Source of the DNA: Magnetospirillum gryphiswaldense MSR-1 v2
Lineage (GTDB): Bacteria; Pseudomonadota; Alphaproteobacteria; Rhodospirillales; Magnetospirillaceae
NCBI RefSeq assembly: GCF_000513295.1
Contig: NC_023065.1
Coordinates: 1,116,001 to 1,180,000, forward strand
DNA: 64,000 nucleotides
Reading direction: 5' to 3'
Shown here: piece by piece, positions 16,945 to 25,899 of the stretch
Position numbering within the stretch: position 1 is the stretch's first letter
Layout: the number at the start of each line of letters is the position of its first letter
Program-made: the position numbers and the translations under genes
The notes under the pieces: model-generated
What the model saw: only the letters and a program-made list of their open reading frames with translations
Told to the model about the DNA's origin: nothing
The model's database searches: none

Positions 16945-17852
16945 CCGAGGTGCCTGAACACGAGAAACGCTGCGGCTACGTGGCCATCGTCGGCGCCCCC
17001 AATGCCGGCAAGTCGACCCTGACCAACGGCTTGGTTGGAACCAAGGTTTCCATCGTTTCGCCCAAGGTCCAGACCACCCGGTTCCGGGTGCTGGGCATTC
17101 TGATGACCGGTCCGGCCCAGGTGATTCTGGTCGATACCCCCGGTATCTTCCAGCCCAAGCGCCGTTTGGACCGGGCCATGGTCGCCGCCGCCTGGCATGG
17201 TGCCAGCGATGCCGAGATCATTTGCCTGATGGTCGATGCTCATCGCGGCCTGGATGACGATACCCGTGCCATCATCGACAAGCTGAAGGGGGCCAAGCGC
17301 GAGGCGATCCTAGTGCTCAACAAGGTCGACATGGTCAAAAAGGAACGGTTGCTGGATCTGACCGCCCGCCTGCACGAAGAAGGCATCTTTACCGACGTCT
17401 TCATGGTCTCGGCCTTGAAGGGTGACGGCTTGGCCGATCTGTCCAAGGTGCTGTCCGACCGGGTGCCGCTGGGGCCGTGGATGTTCCCCGAGGACGAGGT
17501 TTCCGATCTGCCGCAGCGTATGCTGGCCGCCGAGATCACCCGGGAAAAGGCCTTCATCCAACTGCACGAGGAACTGCCTTACGCCCTGACCGTGGAAACG
17601 GAAAAGTGGGAAGAGCGCGAGGATGGTTCCGCCCGCATCGATCAGGTCATCTACGTGCAGCGCGATGGGCAAAAGGCCATCGTCGTCGGCAAGGGCGGTC
17701 ATCAGATCAAGACCATCGGTGCCGCCGCCCGCACCGAGCTGGAAGCCCTGCTGGAACGCCGGGTGCATCTGTTCCTGCACGTCAAGGTGCGTGAGGACTG
17801 GCAGGAAAAGCGCGGCCATTACAATGAAATGGGCCTGGATTTCGACGCCTGA
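16941..17852 (+). CDS. era: GTPase Era
   Basis: A 303-residue GTPase that binds the 3' end of 16S rRNA and helps mature the small ribosomal subunit. The G motifs are clear: G1 GAPNAGKST (about 17-25), G3 DTPGIF, G4 NKVD, and the Era-specific TTRFRVLGI effector region. The C-terminal KH domain includes AIVVGKGGHQIKTIGAAAR. It overlaps rnc by 4 nt and sits upstream of recO, its usual neighbour, with one small membrane-protein gene inserted between. Confidence 0.95.
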   Translation: MTEVPEHEKRCGYVAIVGAPNAGKSTLTNGLVGTKVSIVSPKVQTTRFRVLGILMTGPAQVILVDTPGIFQPKRRLDRAMVAAAWHGASDAEIICLMVDAHRGLDDDTRAIIDKLKGAKREAILVLNKVDMVKKERLLDLTARLHEEGIFTDVFMVSALKGDGLADLSKVLSDRVPLGPWMFPEDEVSDLPQRMLAAEITREKAFIQLHEELPYALTVETEKWEEREDGSARIDQVIYVQRDGQKAIVVGKGGHQIKTIGAAARTELEALLERRVHLFLHVKVREDWQEKRGHYNEMGLDFDA

Positions 17853-17879
17853 TCCAGCGCCGCCGGGGAGTTTCCATCC

Positions 17880-18089
17880 ATGAGCCTGCGTGCCATCGGA
17901 ATCGGATTGATCTGGCTGGGCACCTTGGCCCTGGTAATGGTGCTGCAACAGCGCATCCGTTCCGGCGCCTGGAGCCAGGAGGCCTTGGAGAATCCGCCGC
18001 CGGTGGAACGTTGGGCGGTGCCACTCGCCGCCATCGGCATGATTCTGGCAGCGGCGGGAGCGGGCTTGGTCATGTGGAGCTTCGTCTGA
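17880..18089 (+). CDS. small two-helix membrane protein, unknown function
   Basis: A 69-residue protein, MSLRAIGIGLIWLGTL at the start, with two hydrophobic helices (about 5-24 and 45-67) joined by a polar loop that includes RIRSGAWSQEALENPPP. I do not recognise a named family. The gene is credible because it fits the chain of coupled genes: 27 nt after era, and its stop shares one base with the recO start (TGATG). Orientation in the membrane and role are unknown. Confidence 0.65.
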   Translation: MSLRAIGIGLIWLGTLALVMVLQQRIRSGAWSQEALENPPPVERWAVPLAAIGMILAAAGAGLVMWSFV

Positions 18090-18841
18090 TGGACTGGACC
18101 GATGACGGCATCGTTCTGGCGGTTCGTCGCCTGGGCGAGGCCGGCATCGTCGCCTCATTGTTCACTCGCAGCCATGGCCGCCATCCCGGCATGGTGCCCG
18201 GCGGGGCGGGCAGAGCCAACCGCGCCGCCCTGCAACCGGGCAATCTGGTGCAGGCATCATGGCGGGCGCGGCTGCCCGAGCAATTGGGCACCTATCGGCT
18301 GGAACTGGCCGAGGCCCATTCGGCCAAGGCGCTGGACGATGCCGGGTGTCTGGCCGCCCTGACGTCGGCATGTGCCTTGTGCGAGGCGCTGCTGCCCGAG
18401 CGTCAGCCCCACGCACCGTTGTTCGATGCCCTGTCCGCGCTATTGGTCAGCCTGACGGCGCCGTCCTGGCCCAGTGTCTATGTGCATTGGGAACTGGCCT
18501 TGCTGCGTGGCTTGGGCTATGGCCTGGATCTTTCGGCCTGCGCCGCCACCGGCACCACCACCGACCTGATTTATGTCAGCCCCAAATCGGCCCGTGCCGT
18601 CAGTGCCCAGGCGGGGCAGCCTCATGCCCATAAGCTGCTGCCATTGCCGGCCTTTCTGCTGGGCAAAAGTGAAGGCGATCCCACCGACATCGCGGCAGGT
18701 CTGACCCTGACCGGCTATTTCATCGAACGCCATCTTCTGCAGCAACGGCACATCGCCATGCCGCCGGCGCGTTTGCGACTGGTTGACCGTTTGCGGTCAT
18801 CGTCTACTATATCTGGACTAGAGATCGAAGGAACCTCATGA
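18089..18841 (+). CDS. recO: DNA repair protein RecO
   Basis: A 250-residue RecO. It has an N-terminal OB fold ([37 protein letters not shown]) and a helical C-terminal domain with [17 protein letters not shown]; it lacks the full four-cysteine zinc site of some RecO proteins, as many alphaproteobacterial versions do. With RecR it loads RecA on SSB-coated gaps. The start is ATG at 18089, overlapping the stop of the small membrane gene; the end overlaps parC by 4 nt (18838-18841). The position after era is typical. Confidence 0.9.
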   Translation: MDWTDDGIVLAVRRLGEAGIVASLFTRSHGRHPGMVPGGAGRANRAALQPGNLVQASWRARLPEQLGTYRLELAEAHSAKALDDAGCLAALTSACALCEALLPERQPHAPLFDALSALLVSLTAPSWPSVYVHWELALLRGLGYGLDLSACAATGTTTDLIYVSPKSARAVSAQAGQPHAHKLLPLPAFLLGKSEGDPTDIAAGLTLTGYFIERHLLQQRHIAMPPARLRLVDRLRSSSTISGLEIEGTS

Positions 18842-21063
18842 CCCAACCTGCCGTCAGCGGCGATATCCGCGATACCTCTCTGTCCGAAGCCCTGGGTGAG
18901 CGGTATCTCGCCTATGCCATGTCCACCATCGTCTCGCGTTCGCTGCCCGATGTGCGCGACGGATTGAAGCCGGTACACCGCCGCCTGCTGTTCGCCATGC
19001 GCCAGTTGAAGCTGGACCCCGAGGGCGGTTTCAAGAAATGCGCCCGCGTCGTCGGCGACGTCATCGGCAAGTACCACCCGCACGGCGACATGTCGGTCTA
19101 TGACGCCATGGTCCGTCTGGCTCAGGATTTCGCCGTGCGCTATCCGCTGGTGGAGGGGCAGGGCAATTTCGGCAATATCGACGGCGACAACGCCGCTGCC
19201 ATGCGATACACCGAAGCCAAGCTGACCGCCGTCGCCGCCGCTTTGATGGAAAATCTCGACGACGACACGGTGGATTTCCGCCCCACCTATGACGGGTCGG
19301 AAGAGGAACCGGTGGTGATGCCCGCCGCCTTCCCCAATCTGTTGGCCAATGGCGCCGCCGGTATCGCGGTCGGCATGGCCACCAATATCCCCCCCCACAA
19401 TGTCGGCGAAATCTGCAACGCGCTGACCCATCTGATTGCCGCCCCCGATTGCCCCGTGGACGATCTGGTCCGCCACATGCCCGGTCCCGATTTCCCCACC
19501 GGCGGCGTGCTGGTGGAGAGCCAGGCTTCCATCCACGAGGCTTATCGCAGCGGGCGCGGCTCGTTCCGCCTGCGGGCCAAATGGGAAGTGGAAAAGCTGT
19601 CGCATGGGCTTTACCAGATCATCGTCACCGAAATCCCCTATCAGGTGCAGAAGTCCAAGGTGATCGAGAAGATCGCCGAGTTGCTGAACGAGAAGAAGCT
19701 GCCGCTGTTGGCCGATATCCGCGACGAATCGGCGGAAGACGTGCGCGTCGTGCTGGAGCCGCGCAATCGCACGGTGGAAGCCGAGATGCTGATGGAGCAA
19801 TTGTTCCGCCAGACCGATCTGGAAGTGCGCGTCAGCCTCAACATGAACGTTCTGGACCGTGACGCGGTGCCCAGCGTCATGAATTTAAAGCAGGTGCTGC
19901 AAGCCTTCCTCGACCACCGCATGGAGGTGCTGGAACGGCGCTCGCGTTTCCGTCTCGACAAAATCGAAAGGCGGCTGGAGGTACTGGAAGGCTATCTGGT
20001 CGCCTATCTCAACCTGGACGAGGTTATCCGCATCATCCGCGAGGAAGACGAACCCAAGGCGGTGATGATGCGCACTTTCGGCCTGACCGAGGTGCAGACC
20101 GAAGCCATCTTGAACATGCGCCTGCGCTCGTTGCGCAAGCTGGAAGAGTTCGAGATCCGCAAGGAACACGACCAGCTTTCGGCGGAAAAAAGCGACCTTG
20201 AAGCCTTGCTGGCCGACGAATCGCGGCGCTGGTCGACCATTGCGGCCCAGGTCGCCGCTACCCGCAAGGCCTTCGGTCCCGGTACTCCCTTGGGCGACCG
20301 CCGCACCCAACTGGCCGATGCGCCGTCGGCGGTGGTGGTCCCCATCGAAGCCTTCGTCGAGCGCGAGCCGATCACCTTGCTGCTGTCGGAAAAGGGCTGG
20401 ATTCGGGCCATGAAAGGCCATGTGGACCAGTTGGACGGCGTCAAGTTCAAGGAAGGCGACCAATTGAAACTGGCGCTGAAGGCCGAGACCACCGACAAGC
20501 TGCTGGTCTTCACCTCGGATGGCCGCTTCTACACCATCGGCGGCGACAAGCTGCCGTCGGGGCGCGGCTTCGGCGAACCCTTGCGGCTGATGATCGACAT
20601 GGCCAACGACGCCGAGGTGTTGTGTGTCTTCGCCCACAAGCCGGGACGCAAGTTGCTGCTGTCGTCGTCGGGCGGGCGCGGCTTCATCGTCGAGGAGGCC
20701 GAGGTGCTGGCCCAGACCAAGGCCGGCAAGATGGTGCTGAATCTGGGTGACGAGGGCGAAAAGGCCGCCTTCTGCCTGCCGGCCGAGGGCGATGCGGTGG
20801 CCATTATCGGCGACAACCGCAAGCTTCTGGTGTTCATGGCCGAGGAAATCCCGGTCATGGCCCGGGGTAGGGGCGTGCTTTTGCAGAAGTATCGCGATGG
20901 TGGCGTCGCCGACATCAAGGTATTCACCCTGGCCGATGGCTTGTCGTGGAAGTCAGGTGAACGCACCCGTACCGAACAAGACTTGACCCCGTGGCTGGGC
21001 AAGCGGGCTTCGGTTGGTCGTCTGCCGCCTACGGGTTTTCCGAGAGCCAATAAATTCACCTGA
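18838..21063 (+). CDS. parC: DNA topoisomerase IV subunit A
   Basis: A 741-residue type IIA topoisomerase subunit that, with ParE, decatenates daughter chromosomes. The catalytic tyrosine is about Y124 in AAMRYTE. The N-terminus has SYAMSTIV-like [26 protein letters not shown]; the C-terminal beta-pinwheel is short and lacks the GyrA box, which with the length supports ParC over GyrA. In the quinolone-determining helix the sequence is [12 protein letters not shown], so Met occupies the usual Ser80 site and Asp the Glu84 site of E. coli ParC. It overlaps recO by 4 nt and ends the run that begins at lepB. Confidence 0.93.
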   Translation: MTQPAVSGDIRDTSLSEALGERYLAYAMSTIVSRSLPDVRDGLKPVHRRLLFAMRQLKLDPEGGFKKCARVVGDVIGKYHPHGDMSVYDAMVRLAQDFAVRYPLVEGQGNFGNIDGDNAAAMRYTEAKLTAVAAALMENLDDDTVDFRPTYDGSEEEPVVMPAAFPNLLANGAAGIAVGMATNIPPHNVGEICNALTHLIAAPDCPVDDLVRHMPGPDFPTGGVLVESQASIHEAYRSGRGSFRLRAKWEVEKLSHGLYQIIVTEIPYQVQKSKVIEKIAELLNEKKLPLLADIRDESAEDVRVVLEPRNRTVEAEMLMEQLFRQTDLEVRVSLNMNVLDRDAVPSVMNLKQVLQAFLDHRMEVLERRSRFRLDKIERRLEVLEGYLVAYLNLDEVIRIIREEDEPKAVMMRTFGLTEVQTEAILNMRLRSLRKLEEFEIRKEHDQLSAEKSDLEALLADESRRWSTIAAQVAATRKAFGPGTPLGDRRTQLADAPSAVVVPIEAFVEREPITLLLSEKGWIRAMKGHVDQLDGVKFKEGDQLKLALKAETTDKLLVFTSDGRFYTIGGDKLPSGRGFGEPLRLMIDMANDAEVLCVFAHKPGRKLLLSSSGGRGFIVEEAEVLAQTKAGKMVLNLGDEGEKAAFCLPAEGDAVAIIGDNRKLLVFMAEEIPVMARGRGVLLQKYRDGGVADIKVFTLADGLSWKSGERTRTEQDLTPWLGKRASVGRLPPTGFPRANKFT

Positions 21064-21065
21064 GG

Positions 21066-21085
21066 ACTGGTCAGACCAGTTCTTT
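21066..21085 (+). terminator. weak hairpin after parC
   Basis: ACTGG (21066-21070) pairs with CCAGT (21076-21080), followed by TCTTTC. The wider palindrome is ACTGGTC-A-GACCAGT. It begins three nt after the parC stop, so it could end the operon, but the stem is short and the T-run is interrupted. Confidence 0.4.
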
Positions 21086-21163
21086 CGTGCCAGGATCGCC
21101 CCATCTGTAATTACTAAGGCAGGGCCGCAGGTTTAATGGCCTTGCCATAACCAGGAGGAAAGC

Positions 21164-22264
21164 ATGGAAAGACGTTCCTTTCTGAAGGCTGCCGGTATCG
21201 GCGTCGCCGGTTCCGCCATTGCCGCCCCGGCGATTGCGCAGACCAATCCCGAGGTCAAGTGGCGCATGGCGTCCAGTTTCCCGAAAAGCTTGGACACCAT
21301 CTATGGCGGTGGTGAATTCGTCGCCAAGCGCGTTGCCGAACTGACCGACGGCAAGTTCCAGATTCGCGTCTTCGCCGCCGGTGAAATCGTTCCCGGTTTG
21401 CAGGTCATGGACGCCGTCCAGGCCGGCACCGTCGAATGCGGCGCCACGGTTTCCTATTACTACGTGGGCAAGGATCCGACCTTCGCCTTTGAAGCGGCCA
21501 TGCCGTTTGGCCTGAACGCCCGCCAGAACAATGCCTGGCTCTATCATGGCGGCGGCCTGCCGCTGCTGCGCGAGTTCTACAAGAAGTACAACGTCATCAA
21601 TTTCCCCGCCGGCAATACTGGCGTGCAGATGGGTGGCTGGTTCCGTAAGGAAATCAAGTCGCTGAAAGACATGCAGGGGCTGAAGATGCGCATCGCCGGC
21701 ATTGCCGGTCGCGTTATGGCCAAGATCGGCGTGGTGCCGCAGCAATTGGCCGGCGGCGACATCTATCCGTCGTTGGAAAAGGGCACCATCGATGCCGCCG
21801 AATGGGTCGGCCCCTACGATGATGAAAAGCTGGGCTTCCACAAGGTGGCCAAGTACTACTACTATCCGGGTTTCTGGGAAGGTGGCCCGACCATTTCCCA
21901 GTACTGCAACCTGGATCAGTTCAACAAGCTGCCCAAGCACTATCAATCTGCGTTCGAGGCGGCTTGCGCCGAAGCCAATCTGGACATGCAGGCCAAGTAC
22001 GACGTGCTCAACATCGACGCCATCAAGCGTCTGGTCGGCCAAGGTGCGCAGTTGCGGGCCTATCCCAAGGACGTCATGATCGCCGCGCAGGACGCCGCGT
22101 TCGAGCTTTATGACGAAATCGCCAAGGAAAACCCCGGCTTTGCCGCCATCCTGGCCAACTGGAAGAAGTTCCGCGAGGACATCCACCTGTGGTGGCGGGT
22201 GGCCGAGTTCAATTACGACTCGTTCGTCTTGTCCAACCCGGTGGGTGGCAAGAAGAAGAAGTAA
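21164..22264 (+). CDS. TRAP transporter substrate-binding protein, TakP-like
   Basis: A 366-residue periplasmic receptor of the DctP superfamily. A Tat signal (RRSFLK at residues 3-8, cleavage after APAIAQ) suggests export in folded form. The mature protein has WRMASSFPKSLDTIYGGGEF, VECGATVSYYYVGKDP, NTGVQMGGWFRKEI and EWVGPYDDEKLGF, which closely match Rhodobacter TakP, a receptor for 2-oxo acids such as pyruvate. A 2-oxo acid ligand is therefore inferred. The membrane genes dctQ and dctM lie about 3.7 kb downstream on the opposite strand, past the nested IS block. A strong AGGAGGAAAGC precedes the ATG. Confidence 0.88.
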   Translation: MERRSFLKAAGIGVAGSAIAAPAIAQTNPEVKWRMASSFPKSLDTIYGGGEFVAKRVAELTDGKFQIRVFAAGEIVPGLQVMDAVQAGTVECGATVSYYYVGKDPTFAFEAAMPFGLNARQNNAWLYHGGGLPLLREFYKKYNVINFPAGNTGVQMGGWFRKEIKSLKDMQGLKMRIAGIAGRVMAKIGVVPQQLAGGDIYPSLEKGTIDAAEWVGPYDDEKLGFHKVAKYYYYPGFWEGGPTISQYCNLDQFNKLPKHYQSAFEAACAEANLDMQAKYDVLNIDAIKRLVGQGAQLRAYPKDVMIAAQDAAFELYDEIAKENPGFAAILANWKKFREDIHLWWRVAEFNYDSFVLSNPVGGKKKK

Positions 22265-22281
22265 GGGCAGCGCCCAAAAGG

Positions 22282-22312
22282 AAAGCCCCGCCATTTCGGC
22301 GGGGCTTTTTTG
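22282..22312 (+). terminator. Rho-independent terminator after the TRAP receptor gene
   Basis: A perfect 11-bp stem AAAGCCCCGCC (22282-22292) / GGCGGGGCTTT (22298-22308) with an ATTTC loop and a T-run. It lies just upstream of the left end of the IS630 element, so the insertion did not remove the terminator. Confidence 0.9.
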
Positions 22313-22389
22313 TTGTCTAGAGCGGTTTCACGCCGAGCGGAATCGGTAGAGGATTCCCCCTGAGGTCATTTTGTGATTCAACATCTTCG

Positions 22390-22397
22390 GTAACAAC
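22390..22397. repeat. IS66 target-site duplication, left copy
   Basis: GTAACAAC directly before the left IS66 terminus GTATCC. An identical copy follows the right terminus at 24912-24919. Eight bp is the usual IS66-family duplication length. Both copies lie in IS630 sequence, which proves the order of the insertions. Confidence 0.9.
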
Positions 22398-22435
22398 GTA
22401 TCCATCCGGTGAAGGACGCAGGGGGGGGGGCGGCG

Positions 22436-24043
22436 TCAGGCGGCGACGGCGGAGGCCGGGTTGGCGTTCCGCCAGTTCCAGGGCAGGAGTTCGTCGATGC
22501 GGCTGGCGGGGTGACCCGCGATCCGTGCAAGGACATCGGCCAGCCAGGCTTGCGGATCGATGTCGTTCATCTTGGCTGTGACGATGAGGCTGTACATGGA
22601 GGCGGCACGCTGTCCACCGCGGTCGGACCCGGCGAAGAGCCAGGACTTCCGGCCGAGCGCGATGCCACGAAGGGCGCGTTCGGCGGAATTGTTGGTCATG
22701 CAGACGCGGCCGTCGTCGAGGAAGCGGGTGAAGGCGGGCCAGCGTTTCAGCATGTAGTCCATGGCCTTGGCAAGATCGTTGCCTCGCGACAGACCGGCGC
22801 GCTTCTCCGTCAGCCATCGTTCCAGGTCGGCGACCAGGGGGGCGCTGAGCTCCTGGCGGATCGCCCGCCGCCGGTCGGCGTCCTGGCCGCTGATGGCGCG
22901 CTCGATCTCGAACAGGGCGTCGATGCGCCGGACCGCCTCCAGCGCCAGGGGCGAGATCACCGAGGCAGCCCGGCCCTCGGCCTTGCGGCGGGCATTGGCC
23001 GCCAGGTCGGCTAGGGCGAAGAACGGACGCCTCGCATGCGCCCAGCAGGCGGCCTCCAGGATTGGCCCGGGTTTTCGGTCGGGCAGGTAGAGTGCGCCAT
23101 AGCCCCCATAGGCGTCCGCCTGGAGCAGCCCGGCATACCCAGCGAGATGGGCCTGGGGGTGTTCACCTCTCCGGTCGCGCGAATAGTAGAACATGGCCGC
23201 CGGTGGTGCCGGTCCGCCGAAGGGGCGGTCGTCGCGGACATAGACCCAACATCGGCCGGTGTCGGTCTTGCCCTTCGCCAGGACGGGCACCGTGGTGTCG
23301 TCGCCATGCAGACGCGCGGCGGCAAACACATGGGCCTCGATGCGCCGGATCAACGGCTCCAGGGCGGCGCAGCCGGCGCCCACCTGGTCGGCCAGCGTGG
23401 ACAGGCTGAGCGGCACACCCTCCTTGGCATAGCGCTCGGCCTGGCGGTTCAGCGGCTGGTGCTGCCCGAACTTCTCGAACAGGATCATGGCCAGCAGGCT
23501 GGGGCCGGCCCAGCCGCGCGGGGTCACATGGAAGGGCGCCGGCGCCTGGCTGATCTTCTCGCAGTCCCGGCAGCTGAACTTCTCGCGGACCCGCTGGATG
23601 ACCTTCCACTGGCGCGGGATCACCTCCAGGGTCTCGGTGACGTCCTCGCCGATCTTGCGCAGACGGTCACCGCCGCAGCAGGAGCAGGCCGACGGAGCCG
23701 GCTCGACCACCCGCTCGCGCGGCAAATGCTCGGGAAACGGCTTGCGGGCAGGCCGGTTGCGGGTGAAGGCCGCCACGTTGGTGGTGCGCGCCGCGGCCTT
23801 CTCGGCGGTGATCTCGTCCTCGGTGGCCGCCGCCGCCAGTTCCTCGAACGCCAGCTCCATCTGGTCGATCAGGCGGGCCGAGCGTTCCGCCCGGGGGCCG
23901 TAGAGTTCGCGCTTCAGTTTCTCGATCTGCAGCTTCTGGTGCGCGATCAGCGCCTGGTCCTCGGCGGCCCTGGCGCGCGCGACCGCCAGCTCCGCCCTCA
24001 GGGCGTCGATGTCGTCTGTCGGGGTCTCGCGGCCGATTTCCAT
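22436..24043 (-). CDS. tnpC: IS66-family transposase TnpC
   Basis: A 535-residue DDE transposase. The N-terminus has a coiled coil (ALIAHQKLQIEKLKRELYGPRAER) and a zinc-finger-like cysteine set (SACSCCGGDRL and FSCRDCEKI). The catalytic acidic residues can be placed at LHGDDTTVPVL, LQADAYGGYGALY and NNSAERALRG; the C-terminal cap PQAWLADVLARIAGHPASRIDELLPWNW is characteristic of IS66. It carries out strand cleavage and transfer and needs TnpA and TnpB in studied members. The gene is last in the element's operon, 57 nt beyond tnpB, and the frame is intact. Confidence 0.95.
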   Translation of the reverse strand: MEIGRETPTDDIDALRAELAVARARAAEDQALIAHQKLQIEKLKRELYGPRAERSARLIDQMELAFEELAAAATEDEITAEKAAARTTNVAAFTRNRPARKPFPEHLPRERVVEPAPSACSCCGGDRLRKIGEDVTETLEVIPRQWKVIQRVREKFSCRDCEKISQAPAPFHVTPRGWAGPSLLAMILFEKFGQHQPLNRQAERYAKEGVPLSLSTLADQVGAGCAALEPLIRRIEAHVFAAARLHGDDTTVPVLAKGKTDTGRCWVYVRDDRPFGGPAPPAAMFYYSRDRRGEHPQAHLAGYAGLLQADAYGGYGALYLPDRKPGPILEAACWAHARRPFFALADLAANARRKAEGRAASVISPLALEAVRRIDALFEIERAISGQDADRRRAIRQELSAPLVADLERWLTEKRAGLSRGNDLAKAMDYMLKRWPAFTRFLDDGRVCMTNNSAERALRGIALGRKSWLFAGSDRGGQRAASMYSLIVTAKMNDIDPQAWLADVLARIAGHPASRIDELLPWNWRNANPASAVAA

Positions 24044-24100
24044 GCCCCAATGGAATCATAAAACCCGGCCGCTGACTCGCTAAAAATGTGGGTTTCCGCC

Positions 24101-24448
24101 CTATCCGGCACTTCGCGGGCGGAAGGTGTGGCGCGGGTTGCGCCAGTCGATCCCGTCGAGCATGTAGGCCAGTTGGGCCGACGAGATCGCCACCACGCCG
24201 TCAGCCGGAGAGGGCCAGATGAACCGCCCCTTCTCCAGGCGCTTGGCGTACAGCGACATGCCCAGGCCGTCGTGCCAAAGGACCTTGATCAGATCCCCCC
24301 GAGCACCCCGGAAAACGAACAGGTCACCGGCGTGGGGATCGCGGCCGAGCGCCTCCTGCACCTGCAGCGCCAAGCCGTTCATGCCGCGCCGCATGTCCGT
24401 CCGCCCGACCGCCAGCCAGACCCGGACGCCCGTCGGAACCGGGATCAT
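24101..24448 (-). CDS. tnpB: IS66 accessory protein TnpB (Orf2 family)
   Basis: A 115-residue IS66 Orf2 protein beginning MIPVPTGVRVWLAVGRTDMRRGMNGLA and including GDLFVFRGARGDLIKVLWHDGLGMSLYAKRLEKGRF, the family core. Its exact role is unknown, but it is needed for transposition of studied IS66 elements. The start at 24448 overlaps the tnpA stop by 4 nt (ATGA), implying coupled translation; a longer reading of the frame to 24664 runs through tnpA in another phase and has no family support. Confidence 0.93.
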   Translation of the reverse strand: MIPVPTGVRVWLAVGRTDMRRGMNGLALQVQEALGRDPHAGDLFVFRGARGDLIKVLWHDGLGMSLYAKRLEKGRFIWPSPADGVVAISSAQLAYMLDGIDWRNPRHTFRPRSAG

Positions 24449-24810
24449 CGCCGCTCCAGCACGTCCAAGACCCGGCACAGCAGCTGGGCACCGACACCAT
24501 CGCCGACACGGACACGGTAGCCACCAGCCAGATCGATCTCCACCACGCCGGCAGAAGAAGAGGCTTCCTTCCGCCCGGAGGCCGCCATGTCCTCGGCCAC
24601 CACCACCGGCACCATATGGGCCGGCACCGTCTCGCCCTGTTGTCCCCCGAAACGCTTGCGCCAAGTGAAAACCTGATTGTCGTTGACCCCGTACCGCCGC
24701 GCCACCCCGGCCACAGAGGCCCCGGGCTCGTAGGTCGCCGCGACGATCTCCCGCTTCAGATCCTCAGGCCAAGAACGGTTCCGCCGCCGCCCGGTCGAGT
24801 TTCTGTCCAT
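24445..24810 (-). CDS. tnpA: IS66 accessory protein TnpA (helix-turn-helix)
   Basis: A 121-residue protein with a Tnp_8/IS3-type helix-turn-helix: RSWPEDLKREIVAATYEPGASVAGVARRYGVNDNQVFTWRKRF, split over about residues 11-55. It is probably the DNA-binding factor of the element. The start at 24810 (MDRNSTGRRR) is preferred because it precedes the domain closely; an in-frame ATG at 24849 adds 13 residues with no clear homology. The gene is first in the tnpA-tnpB-tnpC operon and lies 101 bp inside the right end of the element. Confidence 0.88.
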   Translation of the reverse strand: MDRNSTGRRRNRSWPEDLKREIVAATYEPGASVAGVARRYGVNDNQVFTWRKRFGGQQGETVPAHMVPVVVAEDMAASGRKEASSSAGVVEIDLAGGYRVRVGDGVGAQLLCRVLDVLERR

Positions 24811-24911
24811 AAATGAATCCGTGGACACTTCCGCCAACTTCAACGCCAATCAGGCGATCAGCTTCGCCGAAGCTCACCCGGCCGGGAAGGCGGTCCACGC
24901 CGGAGGGATAC

Positions 24912-24919
24912 GTAACAAC
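24912..24919. repeat. IS66 target-site duplication, right copy
   Basis: GTAACAAC directly after the right IS66 terminus GGATAC, identical to 22390-22397. The next bases, up to ATG at 24938, are the original IS630 leader. Confidence 0.9.
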
Positions 24920-24937
24920 GCTCCCGAGGATGATGCG

Positions 24938-25899
24938 ATGACGTGGCGCTCAGGGCAGTCCTATTCTCAGGACTTGCGCGATAGAGTTTTGGCGGCTGTG
25001 GACAGCGGCATGAGCGCCTACGAGGTGGCGCCGCTGTTCCGGGTGAGCGTTTCGTACATCTACAAGGCCCAAGGCCGCCGCCGGGCCACCGGCGAGACGA
25101 CGGTGAAGCCACGGCCTGGGCGGCCAGGACAGAAGCTGGCGGCTCACCTTGAGGCGTTGCAGGCGCAGATCAAGGTCGAGCCCGATGCCACGCTGGCTGA
25201 GTTGCGCGCCTGGGTTCTGGCCGAATTGGGCGTGTCGATCAGCGTCGGCGGCCTGTGGAACACGCTTGAGCGGCTCGACCTCAGTCTGAAAAAAAGAGTG
25301 CGCATGCTGCCGAGCAGGAACGTCCCGACGTAGCCGAAGGACGCATCGCCTGGCGAGCCGAGCAGCCGGCGCTGGACCCAACCCGCTTGGTCTTCCTTGA
25401 TGAAACCGGGGCATCGACCAACATGACCCGGCGCTACGGACGGGCGCCGCGCGGTCAGCGGCTGCTGGCTGCGGTGCCGCACGGTCATTGGAAAATGACC
25501 ACCTTCGTCGGGGCGCTCCGGCATGACGGAATCTCCGCCCCCTTCGTCATCGACAAGGCGATGAATGGCGCGATCTTCCTGGCCTATGTCGAGCAGGTCC
25601 TGGCTCCGACCTTGCGGCCCGGCGACATCGTCGTAATGGACAATCTGCCCGCCCACAAGGTGGCAGGGGTCAAGCAACTCATCGAAGCCCGAGGGGCCAC
25701 CCTGCGGTATCTGCCGCCCTACTCCCCAGACCTCAATCCCATCGAGCTCGCCTTCGCCAAGCTCAAGAGCCTGCTGCGAAAGGCGCAAGCCCGCACCATC
25801 AACACCTTATGGGACGTGATCGGAAAACTCATCGACCTGTTTCCGCCCGAGGAATGCGCCAATTTCTTCGCCCACGACGGATATGGACGCTCGATGTGA
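24938..25899 (+). CDS. IS630-family transposase, read in two frames (frameshifted)
   Basis: The first frame runs from ATG 24938 (GAGG ribosome site at 24925) to a stop at 25331-25333. It holds the helix-turn-helix part ([27 protein letters not shown]) and the linker. The second part is in the -1 frame and runs to TGA at 25897-25899. It holds the DDE catalytic residues: [19 protein letters not shown] and [12 protein letters not shown]. Joining at the seven-A run (25289-25295) gives one protein of about 320 residues, reading [11 protein letters not shown] across the join. Either the element uses programmed -1 frameshifting, or one A was lost and the gene is dead. IS66 sits 26 nt upstream, cutting it from its own left end. 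Confidence 0.85.

Larger units (their letters stand above)
22398..24911 (-). mobile_element. IS66-family insertion sequence, complete
   Basis: A 2514-bp element whose ends, read inwards, are GTATCCATCCGGTGAAGGACGC (left, from 22398) and GTATCCCTCCGGCGTGGACCGC (right, from 24911 on the minus strand), matching at 16 of 22 positions. It carries the standard set tnpA-tnpB-tnpC on the minus strand, all open, and is flanked by the 8-bp duplication GTAACAAC. It sits between the left IS630 end and the IS630 transposase start codon, 26 nt from that start. A run of ten G (22421-22430) lies between the left end and tnpC. It appears intact enough to be active. Confidence 0.93.

Noticed and set aside
24821-24937. 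N-terminal extension of the IS630 transposase frame into the IS66 element
   Set aside because: These codons lie in IS66 right-end sequence and its duplication; the native start is ATG at 24938 with its own ribosome site.
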